DNA of 64,000 nt from Calamus simplicifolius (lineage: Eukaryota > Streptophyta > Magnoliopsida > Arecales > Arecaceae), in NCBI GenBank assembly GCA_900491605.1, contig UESW01004768.1, positions 582,449 to 646,448 of the forward strand. Reading direction: 5' to 3'. How positions within the stretch are numbered: position 1 is the first letter of the stretch; each line of letters opens with the position of its first letter. The position numbers were made by a program, and so were the translations under genes. A model generated the notes under the pieces. That model saw only the letters and a program-made list of their open reading frames with translations, searched no databases and was not told the origin of the DNA. Below are positions 44,153-53,929 of this stretch, one piece after another.

Positions 44153-44322
44153 TCTTTCTCCAGAGACCGAGAGAAAAGAGAGAGACTTCCCTTCGGTTCG
44201 TCTCTCGTCTCCAAGATAACGTTACAAAGGACAGATTTTTTTCTCAGTTCTCTCTTCCTCCAAAATAAATATAGAGGAGAGGAGATATCTTCTCTCGCAG
44301 ATCCTCGGTACAAAAAATCCAC

Positions 44323-45290
44323 ACATGGATAATATTTAGATGGAAAAAACGCGAATCTAAGTCGATATGCTCTTTTATTGTCTAAATCTGAGCAGTATCT
44401 GGATTCCTAACGCCCTCCCTTCCCTTTCCAATCCAAACGAGAGATGCAATTGAAGATCAACATCTCTCTCGTATAGGTAGGGGCTTACCAAGAGGAGGCA
44501 TGCCTGAGGATGAAGGAGAGAGTTGTATCCCCTTTTAAGCATCCTCGCCATGCCTCGGATTCAGGATATCGGGAACCCATCAGACAAGCGAAGACTCGGG
44601 AATCCAAACGTCATACCGGAAAGCTACGTCAAAATGAATATCTAAGTGCTAGGTATCCCCAATTAAATACCGAGAATTATCTTTCCCATAATTAATTTAT
44701 CGGGGGTTTACAATTGCCCTCGTAAAGCCTTTTTAGTTCTGAGTTCCTTTTTGGTGAATTGTAGAAGGCTATGTTTTTGCCATAAATTTCATTTGGTAGC
44801 TGGCCGAGCCTGGTAACAACCCCACTCACAGGAGCTTGTTGTCGCTTTGGGCTTGTCGATGCTTCTTTTGTTCAGCTGCTCCCGTGATTGATTTGCCTTC
44901 CCAATGCCCACACAACTCGACCAGTGACAGTAATTCAATCCATCCCAGTTGGGAGCCTCGCCCCTGTTGATGCTGGATCACCAGATTTTTCTCTAGCTAC
45001 CAGATCTCTCTTTTTTTTCTGAAGGAAAAATCTCTCCCTTCCTCTCTTCCTCCTCCCCCTCTTTATCCTGAGTCCACGTGTTGGATAAGTATTCATCTTT
45101 TATCTCTCTTACTACGTGGTCATTCGGTGATAATTAATAATAAGGATTTTAAGAAACTTATTCACGAAGGCAAGGATTTTCATGATGTCTTGATTAATGT
45201 CAGAGTCAGAGTCAGAAAAAGGTATCTGGGAGGTTCAATGTCTCATAAACGAGATTCGTATCATTTATCATTCCTCGTAGCCCCCTCTAC
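44323..45290. other. Spacer without a recognised gene
   Basis: Mixed-composition DNA with a CT-rich stretch near 45000-45060. Short ORFs (for example 44510-44695 plus) show no recognisable motif. Confidence 0.45.
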
Positions 45291-45295
45291 CACCC

Positions 45296-45912
45296 AAGGA
45301 ATCTGGGGGCCGTCCAGGACTGGGGACCGCCCAGGATCTGGGGACTCCAGGACTGGGGGCCGCCCAGGACTCCACCCAGGATCTCTAGGGGCCGTCCAGG
45401 ACTGGGGACCGCCCAGGATCCCGTCCAGGACTTCTCGTCCAGGACTGGGGGCCGCCCAGGACTGGGGGCCGCCCAGGACTGGGGGTCGCCCAGGACCGGG
45501 GGCCGCCCAGGCTCTGGGGGCCGCCCAGGAACATAGGAAGGACAGGATGGGGGCTGCCCAGGATTGGGGTCCGCTCAGGACCGGGGGCCGCCCAGGCTCT
45601 GGGGGCCACCCAGGACTGGGGGCCGCCCAGGCTCTGGGGGCCGCCCAGGACCGGGGGCCGCCCCGGCTCTGAGGGCTGCCCAGGACCGGGTGTCGCCCAG
45701 GCTCTGGGGGCCGTCCAGGACTGGGGGCCGCCCAGGCTCTGGGGGCCGTCCAGGACTGGGGCCGCCAGGCTCTGGGGGCTGCCCAGGACAGGACCGGGGG
45801 CCGCCCAGGCTCTGGGGGCCGTCTAGGACCGGGGCCGCCCAGGCTCTGTGAGGACCGCCCAGGCTCTGGGGGCCGCCCAGGACTGGGGGCCGCCCAGGCT
45901 CTGGGGGCCGTA
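45296..45912. repeat. GC-rich minisatellite, 18-19 bp units
   Basis: Over 30 copies of two alternating units, GGGGGCCGCCCAGGACTG and GGGGGCCGCCCAGGCTCTG, with variants. The ORFs on both strands (for example 45127-45672 and 45564-45851) are products of the repeat and are not genes. Confidence 0.95.
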
Positions 45913-46063
45913 TGAGTCCAAGTGTATCTGTATTACATGGATTTTAGACATGCTTGGTCTAAAATCTCTATGGGAGAACCAGAGAGCTATCTCTGTATTA
46001 CCAAAAATTGTAACCATTTGACTTCTCAAGGCTGCATGACACCATTTAAAAACAAAACCATAA

Positions 46064-47160
46064 ACATAAACAATAGTCAGATTGACCCATTTTTTGAAAG
46101 CACAACAGACACAATGTTCTGTTTGATGGCAATGGAATTTCATCTTTGGCAACCTATGATTAAGTAACCAAGCAAACAAAAACAAGACAAACCTATGATA
46201 AACATTGAAGCTCTTATGGAAAACAAACTTACTTCAAAACTTAAAAGGGATCCGAGTCATAAAATAGTAAGAAAATACCTAACATCATGGCCCTTGGCTC
46301 AGATAGGGTGTCAAACATATGCTTCACAATGATTGCATTTAGAAATGCCCTCCAAGTCATGATATCTCAGCACACACATTGAGCGTCAAAACAAATAAGA
46401 AGTCTCTATCATCATTGCTGAATTTAATTGAATAGGCTCAAAACTAATCATAGCCCATACAAGCAAAAAATTTTGAAATTATATGAACAAGGCAACATTG
46501 GCAGGACAGTACCAGTTGCCCCCGATACATAATAACATATCGGTACCTGGGGGGCCCATGATACATGGCAATGGCAAAATGTCTCAAGCCGAAATATAGC
46601 AGAAAACAAAACTAGAAACATAAACAACATTCAGATTAACCCGTTTTTGAAAGCACAACGGGCACAATGACCTGTTTGGTGGCAATGAAATTCCATCTTT
46701 GGAAACATGTGGTTAAGGAACCAGGCAAACAAAAAACAAGACAGGCATGTATGATAAAACATTGAAGCTCTCATGGAAAACAAACTTACTTCAGAACTTG
46801 ACATAGATTGAGTTGGCTCAAGAAGGCATCCGAGACATAAAATAGTAAGAATGCCTAATATCATGGCCCTTTGGCTCAGATAGGGTGTCAAACATATGCT
46901 TCACAACGGTTGCATTTAGAAATGCCCTCCAAATCATGATATCTCATCACACACATTGAGCGTCAAAACTAATAAGAAGTCCCTATCATCATTGCGAATT
47001 GAATTGAATAGGCTCAAAACTAATCATAGTCCATACAAGCAAAAAATGTTTGAAATCATATGAACAAGGCAACATTGGCAGGACGGTATCAGTTGCCCCC
47101 GATACATGGCAACATGTCGATATCTGGGGGGCCCATGATACATGGCAACATAGAAACTTG
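46064..47160. repeat. Tandem duplication of a unit of about 554 bp
   Basis: Unit 1 starts AACATAAACAATAGTCAGAT at 46064 and unit 2 starts AACATAAACAACATTCAGAT at 46618. Both continue in parallel through GAAAACAAACTTACTTCA, TCAGATAGGGTGTCAAACAT, AACATTGGCAGGAC and GGGGGGCCCATGATACATGG. Roughly 90% identical by eye. Function unknown; non-coding. Confidence 0.9.
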
Positions 47161-47291
47161 TATATAGAATTTGCATCATATTATATAGCTGAAAGCATTA
47201 CATCATCACATTAAAATATCTAATAGGACAATGACTCAAAAATGTGTACTTGTCATATAGGACATACGAGTGCAAACAACAAGTAAAATTT

Positions 47292-47690
47292 TCAGTTCAT
47301 CAAACGATAGAGAGCAAATCCAATAAGAAATTCTGAAATGAAAAGAAAGTTCCCATATAGGACCATTGACATAGTCCTCATTCTACCCCTATTCTCATTA
47401 ATTGATGGAACTTGCTGCATTAGTTGCATCCTTGCTGGAGGGTCGCTCGGCATGTCATCACGGATTTCCCAAACTTCAGGTGTAAGGCATTGTTCAAGAA
47501 AAGCGGTTTGGGCTTTATGCCATGTATTATACCTTTTGTGTTTATTGTTTGGAAATCCATCAACCAATGCCTTACAATCATCCCACCCCCTAACGATCCC
47601 TCTTTTATGTCCAGTGAATACAACATAGAAGGGCATTACGAGGACAATGTAGCAAACTAAAGTTGTCCTATGCTTCTCTAGGACCTTCAT
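47292..47690 (-). CDS. Viroplasmin-like (RNase H1 hybrid-binding domain) small ORF, 132 aa
   Basis: Residues about 20-70 read PFYVVFTGHKRGIVRGWDDC, KALVDGFPNNKHKRYNTWHK and AQTAFLEQC. This fits the Cauli_VI/RNase H1 N-terminal pattern (YYVV..G...GIY..W.EC...V.GF....KRF.T..EA). The fold binds RNA or RNA-DNA hybrids. It is preceded by a hydrophobic stretch (TTLVCYIVLVMPFYVVF) and followed by an acidic linker and a hydrophobic C-terminus (LYGNFLFISEFLIGFALYRL) that could be a membrane segment. It lies 100-150 bp downstream of the PIF/Harbinger transposase end on the same strand. No RNase H catalytic domain follows. It could be an accessory ORF of the transposon, an exon of a host gene, or a captured fragment. 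The frame is open. Confidence 0.5.
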   Translation of the reverse strand: MKVLEKHRTTLVCYIVLVMPFYVVFTGHKRGIVRGWDDCKALVDGFPNNKHKRYNTWHKAQTAFLEQCLTPEVWEIRDDMPSDPPARMQLMQQVPSINENRGRMRTMSMVLYGNFLFISEFLIGFALYRLMN

Positions 47691-47799
47691 CCCTTATGGA
47701 TGATCCTGCAAAGGATAGAATGATCAAAAATTATCATATCTAGCATGCAATCACCGAAATAGTAATACAATTACAACTTATCGAAACAATCGTACTTCT

Positions 47800-48308
47800 A
47801 GATGTAAATTGATGCCACATTGCATTTGCAATACAATTCCTTTTTACCTCATCCCTCCTTGGTTCATCTTGACTAATCGGGTTGAAACTTAATTACTCCC
47901 TATCATCCAGGGAGTCATCGATATCATTGGCATTAAAATACTTATCGTTGCCTTGCGTTCGTCGGATAAAATTATGTATGATGCAGCAAGCCAAAATATT
48001 TTTTTTTTGAACTTTGAACTGGTAAGGCAGTGGCGATCGAAGGATCTTAAATCATTTCTTCATAATCCCAAAAGCCTTTTCCATACAGTTACGCAATTGT
48101 GCGTGCCAATGGTTGTAAAGATCCTTATGATTCTCATAATTTTGCCGACCAGAAGTGGATGTATGAAAGGTACTAAGATGATACCTAGTACCCCGATACC
48201 GTGCCAAAAATTGATCTGTATTGCATACCCTGAGTCGACCAAGTAAAAATTTTCTACCAAAATTGACACTAAACACGCATAAACAAACAAAAACTTTTTG
48301 GCAACGTG
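47800..48308 (-). pseudogene. PIF/Harbinger transposase, C-terminal part
   Basis: Two overlapping frames give ENFYLVDSGYA, then FLARYRGTRYHLSTFHTSTS, NYENHKDLYNHWHAQLRNCM and EKAFGIMKK (48276-48052). This is the C-terminal half of the DDE_Tnp_4 domain (the YLVD.GYA...YRG.RYHL...NHRHA.LRN..ER.FG..K pattern). Further on, in another frame, come ILACCIIHNFIRRTQGND and CIANAMWHQFTSR. The frame is shifted at least twice. The right half lies at 53372-53925, on the other side of element B. Confidence 0.88.
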
Positions 48309-48313
48309 GTTAT
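48309..48313 (+). repeat. Element B target-site duplication, left copy (GTTAT)
   Basis: GTTAT directly before the LTR start at 48314, identical to 53367-53371. Confidence 0.92.
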
Positions 48314-49431
48314 TGTTGACGCCAAATCACCCTCCTCAAACATCGGTAAGCATCTGGTCGCCTCCTCCAACGAGTCCGAAATCCTTCGGTGAGCTTCTTA
48401 TGTCTGGGAGCCTGCAAATAAGTCCCGAGAACCAGAGATTCCAGCGGAGACCCTTCGATGCTCAAGTCAGTGCTCTGGGTAACAGCCGTGAGCTTGAGAA
48501 AGCTTGAAAGAGAGAAGAGAGAGAGGCTTAGAGCCGTGCTCTCTGTGAGCAAGAATGAGCATTTAAGAGTATGGCGAGTTATCAGTTACCTGGTTGGGGT
48601 CTCTCGTACCCATTTTATTGATGCTTGGAGTCTGCCAGTCTTGGGCATAATCATTTGTCAGAGCATTGATGATGGGGGCAGCATAATGGGGCTGGCCTCC
48701 ATGTGATTTATCAGAGCTGCAGGTCGTGTTCCGTTAGAGTAGGTGGCTGCAGCTAGTTGGCAAGTGCTGCTTGGTTTGGACAGTTGTTGTAGGCTGCTGC
48801 AGGGCATGACCAATTATTACGGCGTTTTTCAGATGTGTCCCCCATGCCACACTTCCATTGCCTTGTGCGGACAGTGATGGGCGATGAAGTCAGGCACGTG
48901 GGTCCCAAAGTATAGCCGCTGAGGCAGAAGATGAAGTTTAGAGTTGAAGTCAGCTTTGTCCCTCGTAAAGCATTGATTATAGAGTACGTGCATGACACTT
49001 TCATGCCCTTGGATGAGCTTCAGAGAAGGCCGTGGGTGAATACTTGCATAGCACTGTTCATGGCCGAGCACTATTCATGTCGAGGCCGAGCATTGTTCAT
49101 AGCCAATCACTGTTCATGCCGAGGCCAAAGGGGCCGAGTGGCTGAAGCCGAGGGAAAGAGGTAGAGCACTGTTCATGGCCGAGACCGAGCATTGTTCATG
49201 GCCGAGAACTATTCATGCCGAGGTTGAGCACTATTCATGGCCGAGGCCAAGGCTGAGGGGGCCGAGCGGCTGAGGCCGAGGGGAAGAGGCCGAGGGAATA
49301 TCTTCCCAAGGCCGAGGGACTGTCTTGCCGAGGGCCAAGGGCCGACTGGCTGAGGCCGAGGTCGACTCCAAAGGCCACTAGTCCGACCCTGGTGGGACTA
49401 CCATTGCCCTTGGGGCTCAATGGCCCCATCA
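48314..49431 (-). repeat. Element B 3' LTR (left), 1118 bp
   Basis: Paired with 52290-53366 (both contain AAATCACCCTCCTCAAA, GGCAGCA near the middle, and GTTCATGGCCGAG-type short repeats near the end). The last 400 bp holds an irregular array of GGCCGAGCACTGTTCAT-like units that varies between the two copies. Confidence 0.92.
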
Positions 49432-50170
49432 GATGCCCCCCACACTCTTGAGCTTGTGCGACCATATGCCTTGCATCCGCCAGGCGAAAGGAGTGTAGAG
49501 CTCTTTACCTTTGCACTTTTCTTGTTAGTTTTGGCTCTGACTTTTTATCTACCTTGTGTGGACTTGTGACCACGTCTACATGCTCTTTTGCTTTTGTCTG
49601 CTCAAAGACTTTAAGTAATGTTGGAGGTAAATTGATTATCTTAGACTGGCTGGGAGCAGCTAGTAATCCTCTCACGACCCAGGGTCTGGAAGCGGATGCC
49701 CATTACTGTGAGTTGGGGAGTCAGTTTCTCCTGACTGTGAGTTGACTTTAAGTCTTCTACTTTTATCATGAAATTTAGAGGTGGGTGCCCATCAACTGTG
49801 AGCTGAGGAGTTGGCCTCTTCCAACTGTGAGTTGTCTTGGGGCTTCTTCTTGGATGGCTAAAAGTGTCCAGCAATATGTTGCAAGTATATAATTTAGATA
49901 AAGGTCTTACCCGATTAGCTATTGGTCATTGAGGTAGATTTAGAGCTGTTGAGGCTAAAGTGAAGCCGTTAAGGCTGTGATTAAGCTGTTGAAGTTGTAA
50001 TGAGGCCACGGATGCAAAGGAATGGAACTGCTGAGGCTGATAGAGCCGCCGAGGCTGCAGTAATGCCGTTAGGGAAGATATGAGGCCGTTGGGGCTGAGA
50101 TGACACAGTTGAGGTTGTAATGAGGCCATGAAGACAGAGAAACAAAGCCGCTGAGGCTGCAATAAAACTG
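49432..50170 (-). other. Element B polypurine tract and conserved interior block
   Basis: Minus-strand GAGTGTGGGGGGCATC lies at the LTR edge. The first 300 bp resembles the matching block of element A (GAAAGGAGTGTAGAG; GCAGCTAGTAATCCTCTCA). 49700-50170 holds short GCTGAGGCTG-rich repeats. No ORF is supported. Confidence 0.65.
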
Positions 50171-50204
50171 CCTCGAGGGTTTCATGGCCGTCCCGAATGG
50201 TGAC

Positions 50205-50900
50205 CTGAGAGTTGCTGAAGTCATCGGGTTCCTTTTAACCCCGAAGAGTGACCTGAGGTGCGTGGACCAGGCTTAGGTGCCTTTTAACTCTGAAAGGTGA
50301 TCTGAGAGTTGAGAGTCGTCAGGTGCCTTTTAACCCCGGAGGATAACCTGAGAGTTGAGAGTCATCAGGTGCCTTTTAACCCCGAAGGGTGACCTGAGAG
50401 TTGAGAGTCGTCAGGTGCCTTTTAACCCTGGAGGGTGACCTGAGAGTTGAGAGTCGTCAGATGACTTTTAACCTTAGAGGATGACCTGAGAGTTGAGAGT
50501 CATCAGATGTCTTTTAACCTCGAAGGATGACCTGAGAGTTAAGAGTTGTCAGGTACCTTTTAACCCCGGAGGGTGATCTGAGAGTTGAGAGTCATCATAT
50601 GCCTTTTAACCACGGAGGGTGATCTGAGAGTTGAGAGTCATCAAGTGCCTTTTAACCCCAGAGGGTGACCTGAGAGTTGAGAGTCATTAGGTGCCTTTTA
50701 ACCCTGAAGGATGACCTGAGGGTGCATGGATAGGCTCAGGTGCCTTTTGAACCCCGGAGGGTGACCTGAGAGTGCGTGGACCAAGCTCAAGTGCCTTTTA
50801 ACCTCGGAGGGTGACTTGAGGGTGCGTGGACCAGGCTTAGGTTCCTTTTGAACCCCGAAGGGTGATCTAAGGGTGCGTGGACCAGGCTCAGGTGCCTTTT
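50205..50900. repeat. Element B internal tandem array, about 14 units of 46-51 bp
   Basis: Unit core: CTTTTAACCCCGGAGGGTGA, CCTGAGAGTTGAGAGTCGTC, AGGTGC. The outer units have a longer variant with GTGCGTGGACCAGGCTCAGG in place of GAGTTGAGAGTCGTCAGG. It occupies the same place in the element as the 141 bp array of element A, but the unit is different. Confidence 0.93.
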
Positions 50901-52267
50901 TTCTATGTCGACGATCTTTGTTGCCGATGCTGGAGTCAGTCTTTGTTGCGAGGTGGCCTCGTGCTTAGGTGCTGATGCTGGAGTCGATCTTTGGTGTCGA
51001 GTTGGCCTCGAGCTTAGTGCCGATGCTGGAGTCGGTCTTTCTGTAATGCATTCAAGTATTAATGAAAAGAAGCTTTACTCAAAGTGTATTGTACTTAGTT
51101 TTGTAGCTTTTTGGCCTTTGCGTCATGTTCGATGATGCTAAGGGTCGGCATGGAGTCGGGACAGAGCTTTCCCCAGCTTTTCCTGGTGCTAGATCGGGGT
51201 ATTTGTAGAGGCGAAGAAGACTATTCGAGAGTGGAGGAGAACCTGCATTGTTGGTCTCTTTTGGCATTAATGGAGCCCTGACATCCGAGTACAAGAAAGG
51301 CCATAATGACCCCTCCACCCAACGTCCTCTCTTTGTCCTCTTCCTGGCACCAAACTTCCTTCCCCTCATATGTTAAATCTTGTTCATTTAAGTTTGCATG
51401 GCATGGCACTGGGCTGGGACTTAGACCACATCCTCGATCCTCTCCCCGCACAGCCAGGTCAGGACTTTGCTCATTAGAGGGAACCCAACTGAAAAGATGT
51501 GCCAGGTGATGATGATGATGTGGTACTTGATGCGGATGGTTTGAAGGAAGAAAAAGCAATCGGGGAGGAGTGTCGATCAGCTCCCTATTGGCCAAAGATA
51601 GCCTAGGGGTCGCACGCCTCTTGTGGATTATGACTTTTCGAGTAGAAAAGGCTGTCATTGTGAAGTGTCTTTAAAGGAATTTGTCTTCCTCTGATGATTT
51701 AGATACATCAGCCATGGTGGTCTGCCCCTCGGGAATCAAGTTGATTGGAGTGGAGGTGCTGGCGCCCTTGCTTGGGCCTCCCCCGCATCGCCGTTCATAG
51801 GAGAGGAGGCCGTTTGGACGACGAGCGGTGGCGCTCTTACTAGTGACCTCTTTCTTTTGAGCTTGAAGATGCTCATGCTGATGAGCTTGATGGCGATAAG
51901 CCTTTTGCTGGGGAGATCTTCCGCGGGATGGATGATGGCTGGCTTGAGCAGCAACTAAAGAGGGAGCAGAAGCTTTTGTTGGCTGCTGTGCGGCTGTGAG
52001 ATATTACTTCTAGAGCTTTTGGATAGCTGCCGTCAATGTATGGATTTGCAAGATGAGGATGACATACTATTTTGCTTGAGTGGCCTGAGGTAGTGGCGAT
52101 GGTGGAGTGGAGCGATTGGCTCTGTTGCTCAGATCGTTGAGGGTGCCTCCCAGCATGACTGGCAGAAGCTCTTCAGGCCCTTGTCATCACCATCGTTTTG
52201 ATCCACCATGCTAATCTAAGGGGAATGAGGATCCACAAGCTAGCATCATTGATGATCTGTGCTCTGG
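50901..52267 (-). other. Element B interior, gag position, no recognisable domain
   Basis: By analogy with element A, the gag gene should occupy this segment on the minus strand. A short open start (MVDQNDGDDKGLKSF, about 52207) and later pieces (51954-51736, 51658-51221) have no gag motif and are broken by stops. I call it decayed or replaced gag. Confidence 0.5.
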
Positions 52268-52287
52268 CCCCCTACTTGGCGCGCCAA
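52268..52287 (-). other. Element B primer-binding site
   Basis: Minus-strand TTGGCGCGCCAAGTAGGGGG lies two bases inside the LTR edge at 52290. The first 12 bases form the perfect palindrome TTGGCGCGCCAA. Confidence 0.75.
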
Positions 52288-52289
52288 TC

Positions 52290-53366
52290 TATTGACGCCA
52301 AATCACCCTCCTCAAATGTCGGCAAGCGTTCGGTTGCCTCCTCCAATGAGCCCATAATCCTCCGGCGAGCTTCTTGCACCTGAGAGCCTGCAAACAAGTC
52401 CCGAAGACCGAAAATTCTGGTGGGGACCCTCCAATGCTCAAGTCAGTGCTCTAGGCAACAACCGTGAGCTTAAGGAAGCTCGAAAAGAGAGAAGAACATA
52501 GAGGCTTAGAGCTATACTCTCTGTGAGCAAGAATGAGCATTTAAGAGTGTGGTGAGTTATCAGTTACCTGGTTGGGGGTCCCTCTTACCCATTTTATTGA
52601 TACTTGGAGTCTGTCAGTCTTGGGGTATAATCACTTGTTAGAGCATTGATGATGGGGGCAGCACAGTGGGGCTGGCCTCCATGTGATTTGTCAGAGCTGC
52701 AGGCCGTGTCCCATCAGAGTAGGTGGCTGCAGCTGATTGGCAGGTGCTGCTTGGCTTGGATAGCTGTTACAGGCTGCTGCAGGGTGTGGTCGATCGTTAT
52801 GATGTTTGCCAGATGTGTCCCCCATGACACACTTTCGTTGCCTTGTGTGGACAGTGATGGACGATAAAGTCAGGCACGTGGGCCCCAAAGTGTAGCCGCT
52901 GAGGCAAAAGATGAAGTTTGGAGTTGAAGTCGGCTTATCCATCGTAGAGCATTGATTATAGAGTACGTACATGGCACTGTTCATGCCCTTGGATGAGCTT
53001 CAGAGAAGGCCATAGGTGAACACTTGCATGGCATTGTTCATGGCCGATCACTGTTCATGTCGAGGCCGAGCACTGTTCATGGCTGAGCACTGTTCATACC
53101 GAGGCCGAGGGCTGAGTGGCTGAGGGGGCCGAGGGAAAGAGGCCGAGCACTGTTCATGCCGAGGCCAAGCACTATTCATGGCCGAAGCTGAGGCTGAGGG
53201 GGCCGAGTGGCTGAGGGGGCCGAGTGGCTGAGGCCGAGGGAAAGAGGCCGAGGGGCTGTCTTGCCGAGGGCCGAGAGCCGACTGGCTGAGGCCGAGGCTG
53301 ACTCCAGAGGCCACTGGTTCAACCCTGGTGGGACTACCGTTGCCCATGGGCTCAATGGCCCCATCA
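52290..53366 (-). repeat. Element B 5' LTR (right), 1077 bp
   Basis: The partner of 48314-49431. The terminal TG has become TA here. It ends GGCCCCATCA and is followed by GTTAT. Confidence 0.9.
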
Positions 53367-53371
53367 GTTAT
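53367..53371 (+). repeat. Element B target-site duplication, right copy (GTTAT)
   Basis: Identical to 48309-48313. Confidence 0.92.
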
Positions 53372-53925
53372 AATTTGAAAACCTTATATTTGGGGACCGT
53401 AAATTCTCCATGGTCACAACACCACCTCAAAACTCTCATGTCCGCTGCCGATCCTTCTCATCTAACGCACATAAACATAAACATATTGTTGAAAGATACA
53501 ACGACCATTACATTCTGAGATATAGTGTTTTTTCGATTGCGAAATTGAGGTTGATCCTTCTTTGTGGCACCAATTGCATCCTACAGTCAAAAAAATGTTT
53601 CAGCAAATCATATGAAATGTAATTAATGGTACATGTCATGGTAAATGTTCGATCGTTACCTTAAAGAATGGATAGAAACATCGATTGTCTCTTATCTTTG
53701 GATAAACCGATGAATCATTTGATGGGAGTTGAATGAACTCATCCTGCAAATGCAATACAGTATCCATAACCTTATGGAAGTACCTACTTATTGTCTCTCC
53801 CGAGTGTTGGTAGGTCTCCTGAATAATCCTATTCGATTGATTATGACCTAGACATGACAAAAAGATTTGCCGGTTTCTCATCAAGTTCCACCGTCCGACC
53901 TAATTTTAGGGACCCCATGCCAACA
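53372..53925 (-). pseudogene. PIF/Harbinger transposase, N-terminal and central part
   Basis: The frame 53884-53636 reads FLSCLGHNQSNRIIQETYQH, SGETISRYFHKVMDTVLHLQ, DEFIQLPSNDSSVYPKIRDN and RCFYPFF, the conserved helix-turn-helix-like and pre-catalytic region of plant PIF/Harbinger transposases. After a scrambled stretch where the DCIGA.DGTH catalytic motif belongs, it resumes at about 53460 with EGSAADMRVLRWCCDHGEFT and ends at the GTTAT site. The first catalytic D region is not recognisable. The 5' end is missing or lost at the Copia-4 boundary (53930). Confidence 0.85.
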
Positions 53926-53929
53926 ACTT

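Larger units (their letters stand above)
48314..53366 (-). mobile_element. Element B: non-autonomous LTR retrotransposon of the element A family, 5053 bp
   Basis: LTRs 48314-49431 and 52290-53366 start TGTTGACGCC (TATTGACGCC in the right copy) and end GGCCCCATCA, as in element A. On the minus strand the PBS TTGGCGCGCCAAGTAGGGGG sits beside the right LTR, and the polypurine tract GTGTGGGGGGCATC sits beside the left one. The 2.8 kb interior has a 14-unit tandem array and decayed sequence, with no recognisable gag or pol domain. GTTAT duplications flank it. Confidence 0.92.

Noticed and set aside
45127..45851. 181 aa and 95 aa ORFs over the GGGGGCCGCCCAGG minisatellite
   Set aside because: Periodic translation of an 18-19 bp unit; no coding signal outside the repeat.
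46448..46891. Minus-strand ORFs inside the 554 bp duplication
   Set aside because: The ORFs are not kept in equivalent frames in the two copies, which argues against coding.
50205..50900. CRISPR-like array
   Set aside because: The 46-51 bp units are directly abutting with no unique spacers, and the context is a plant LTR element.
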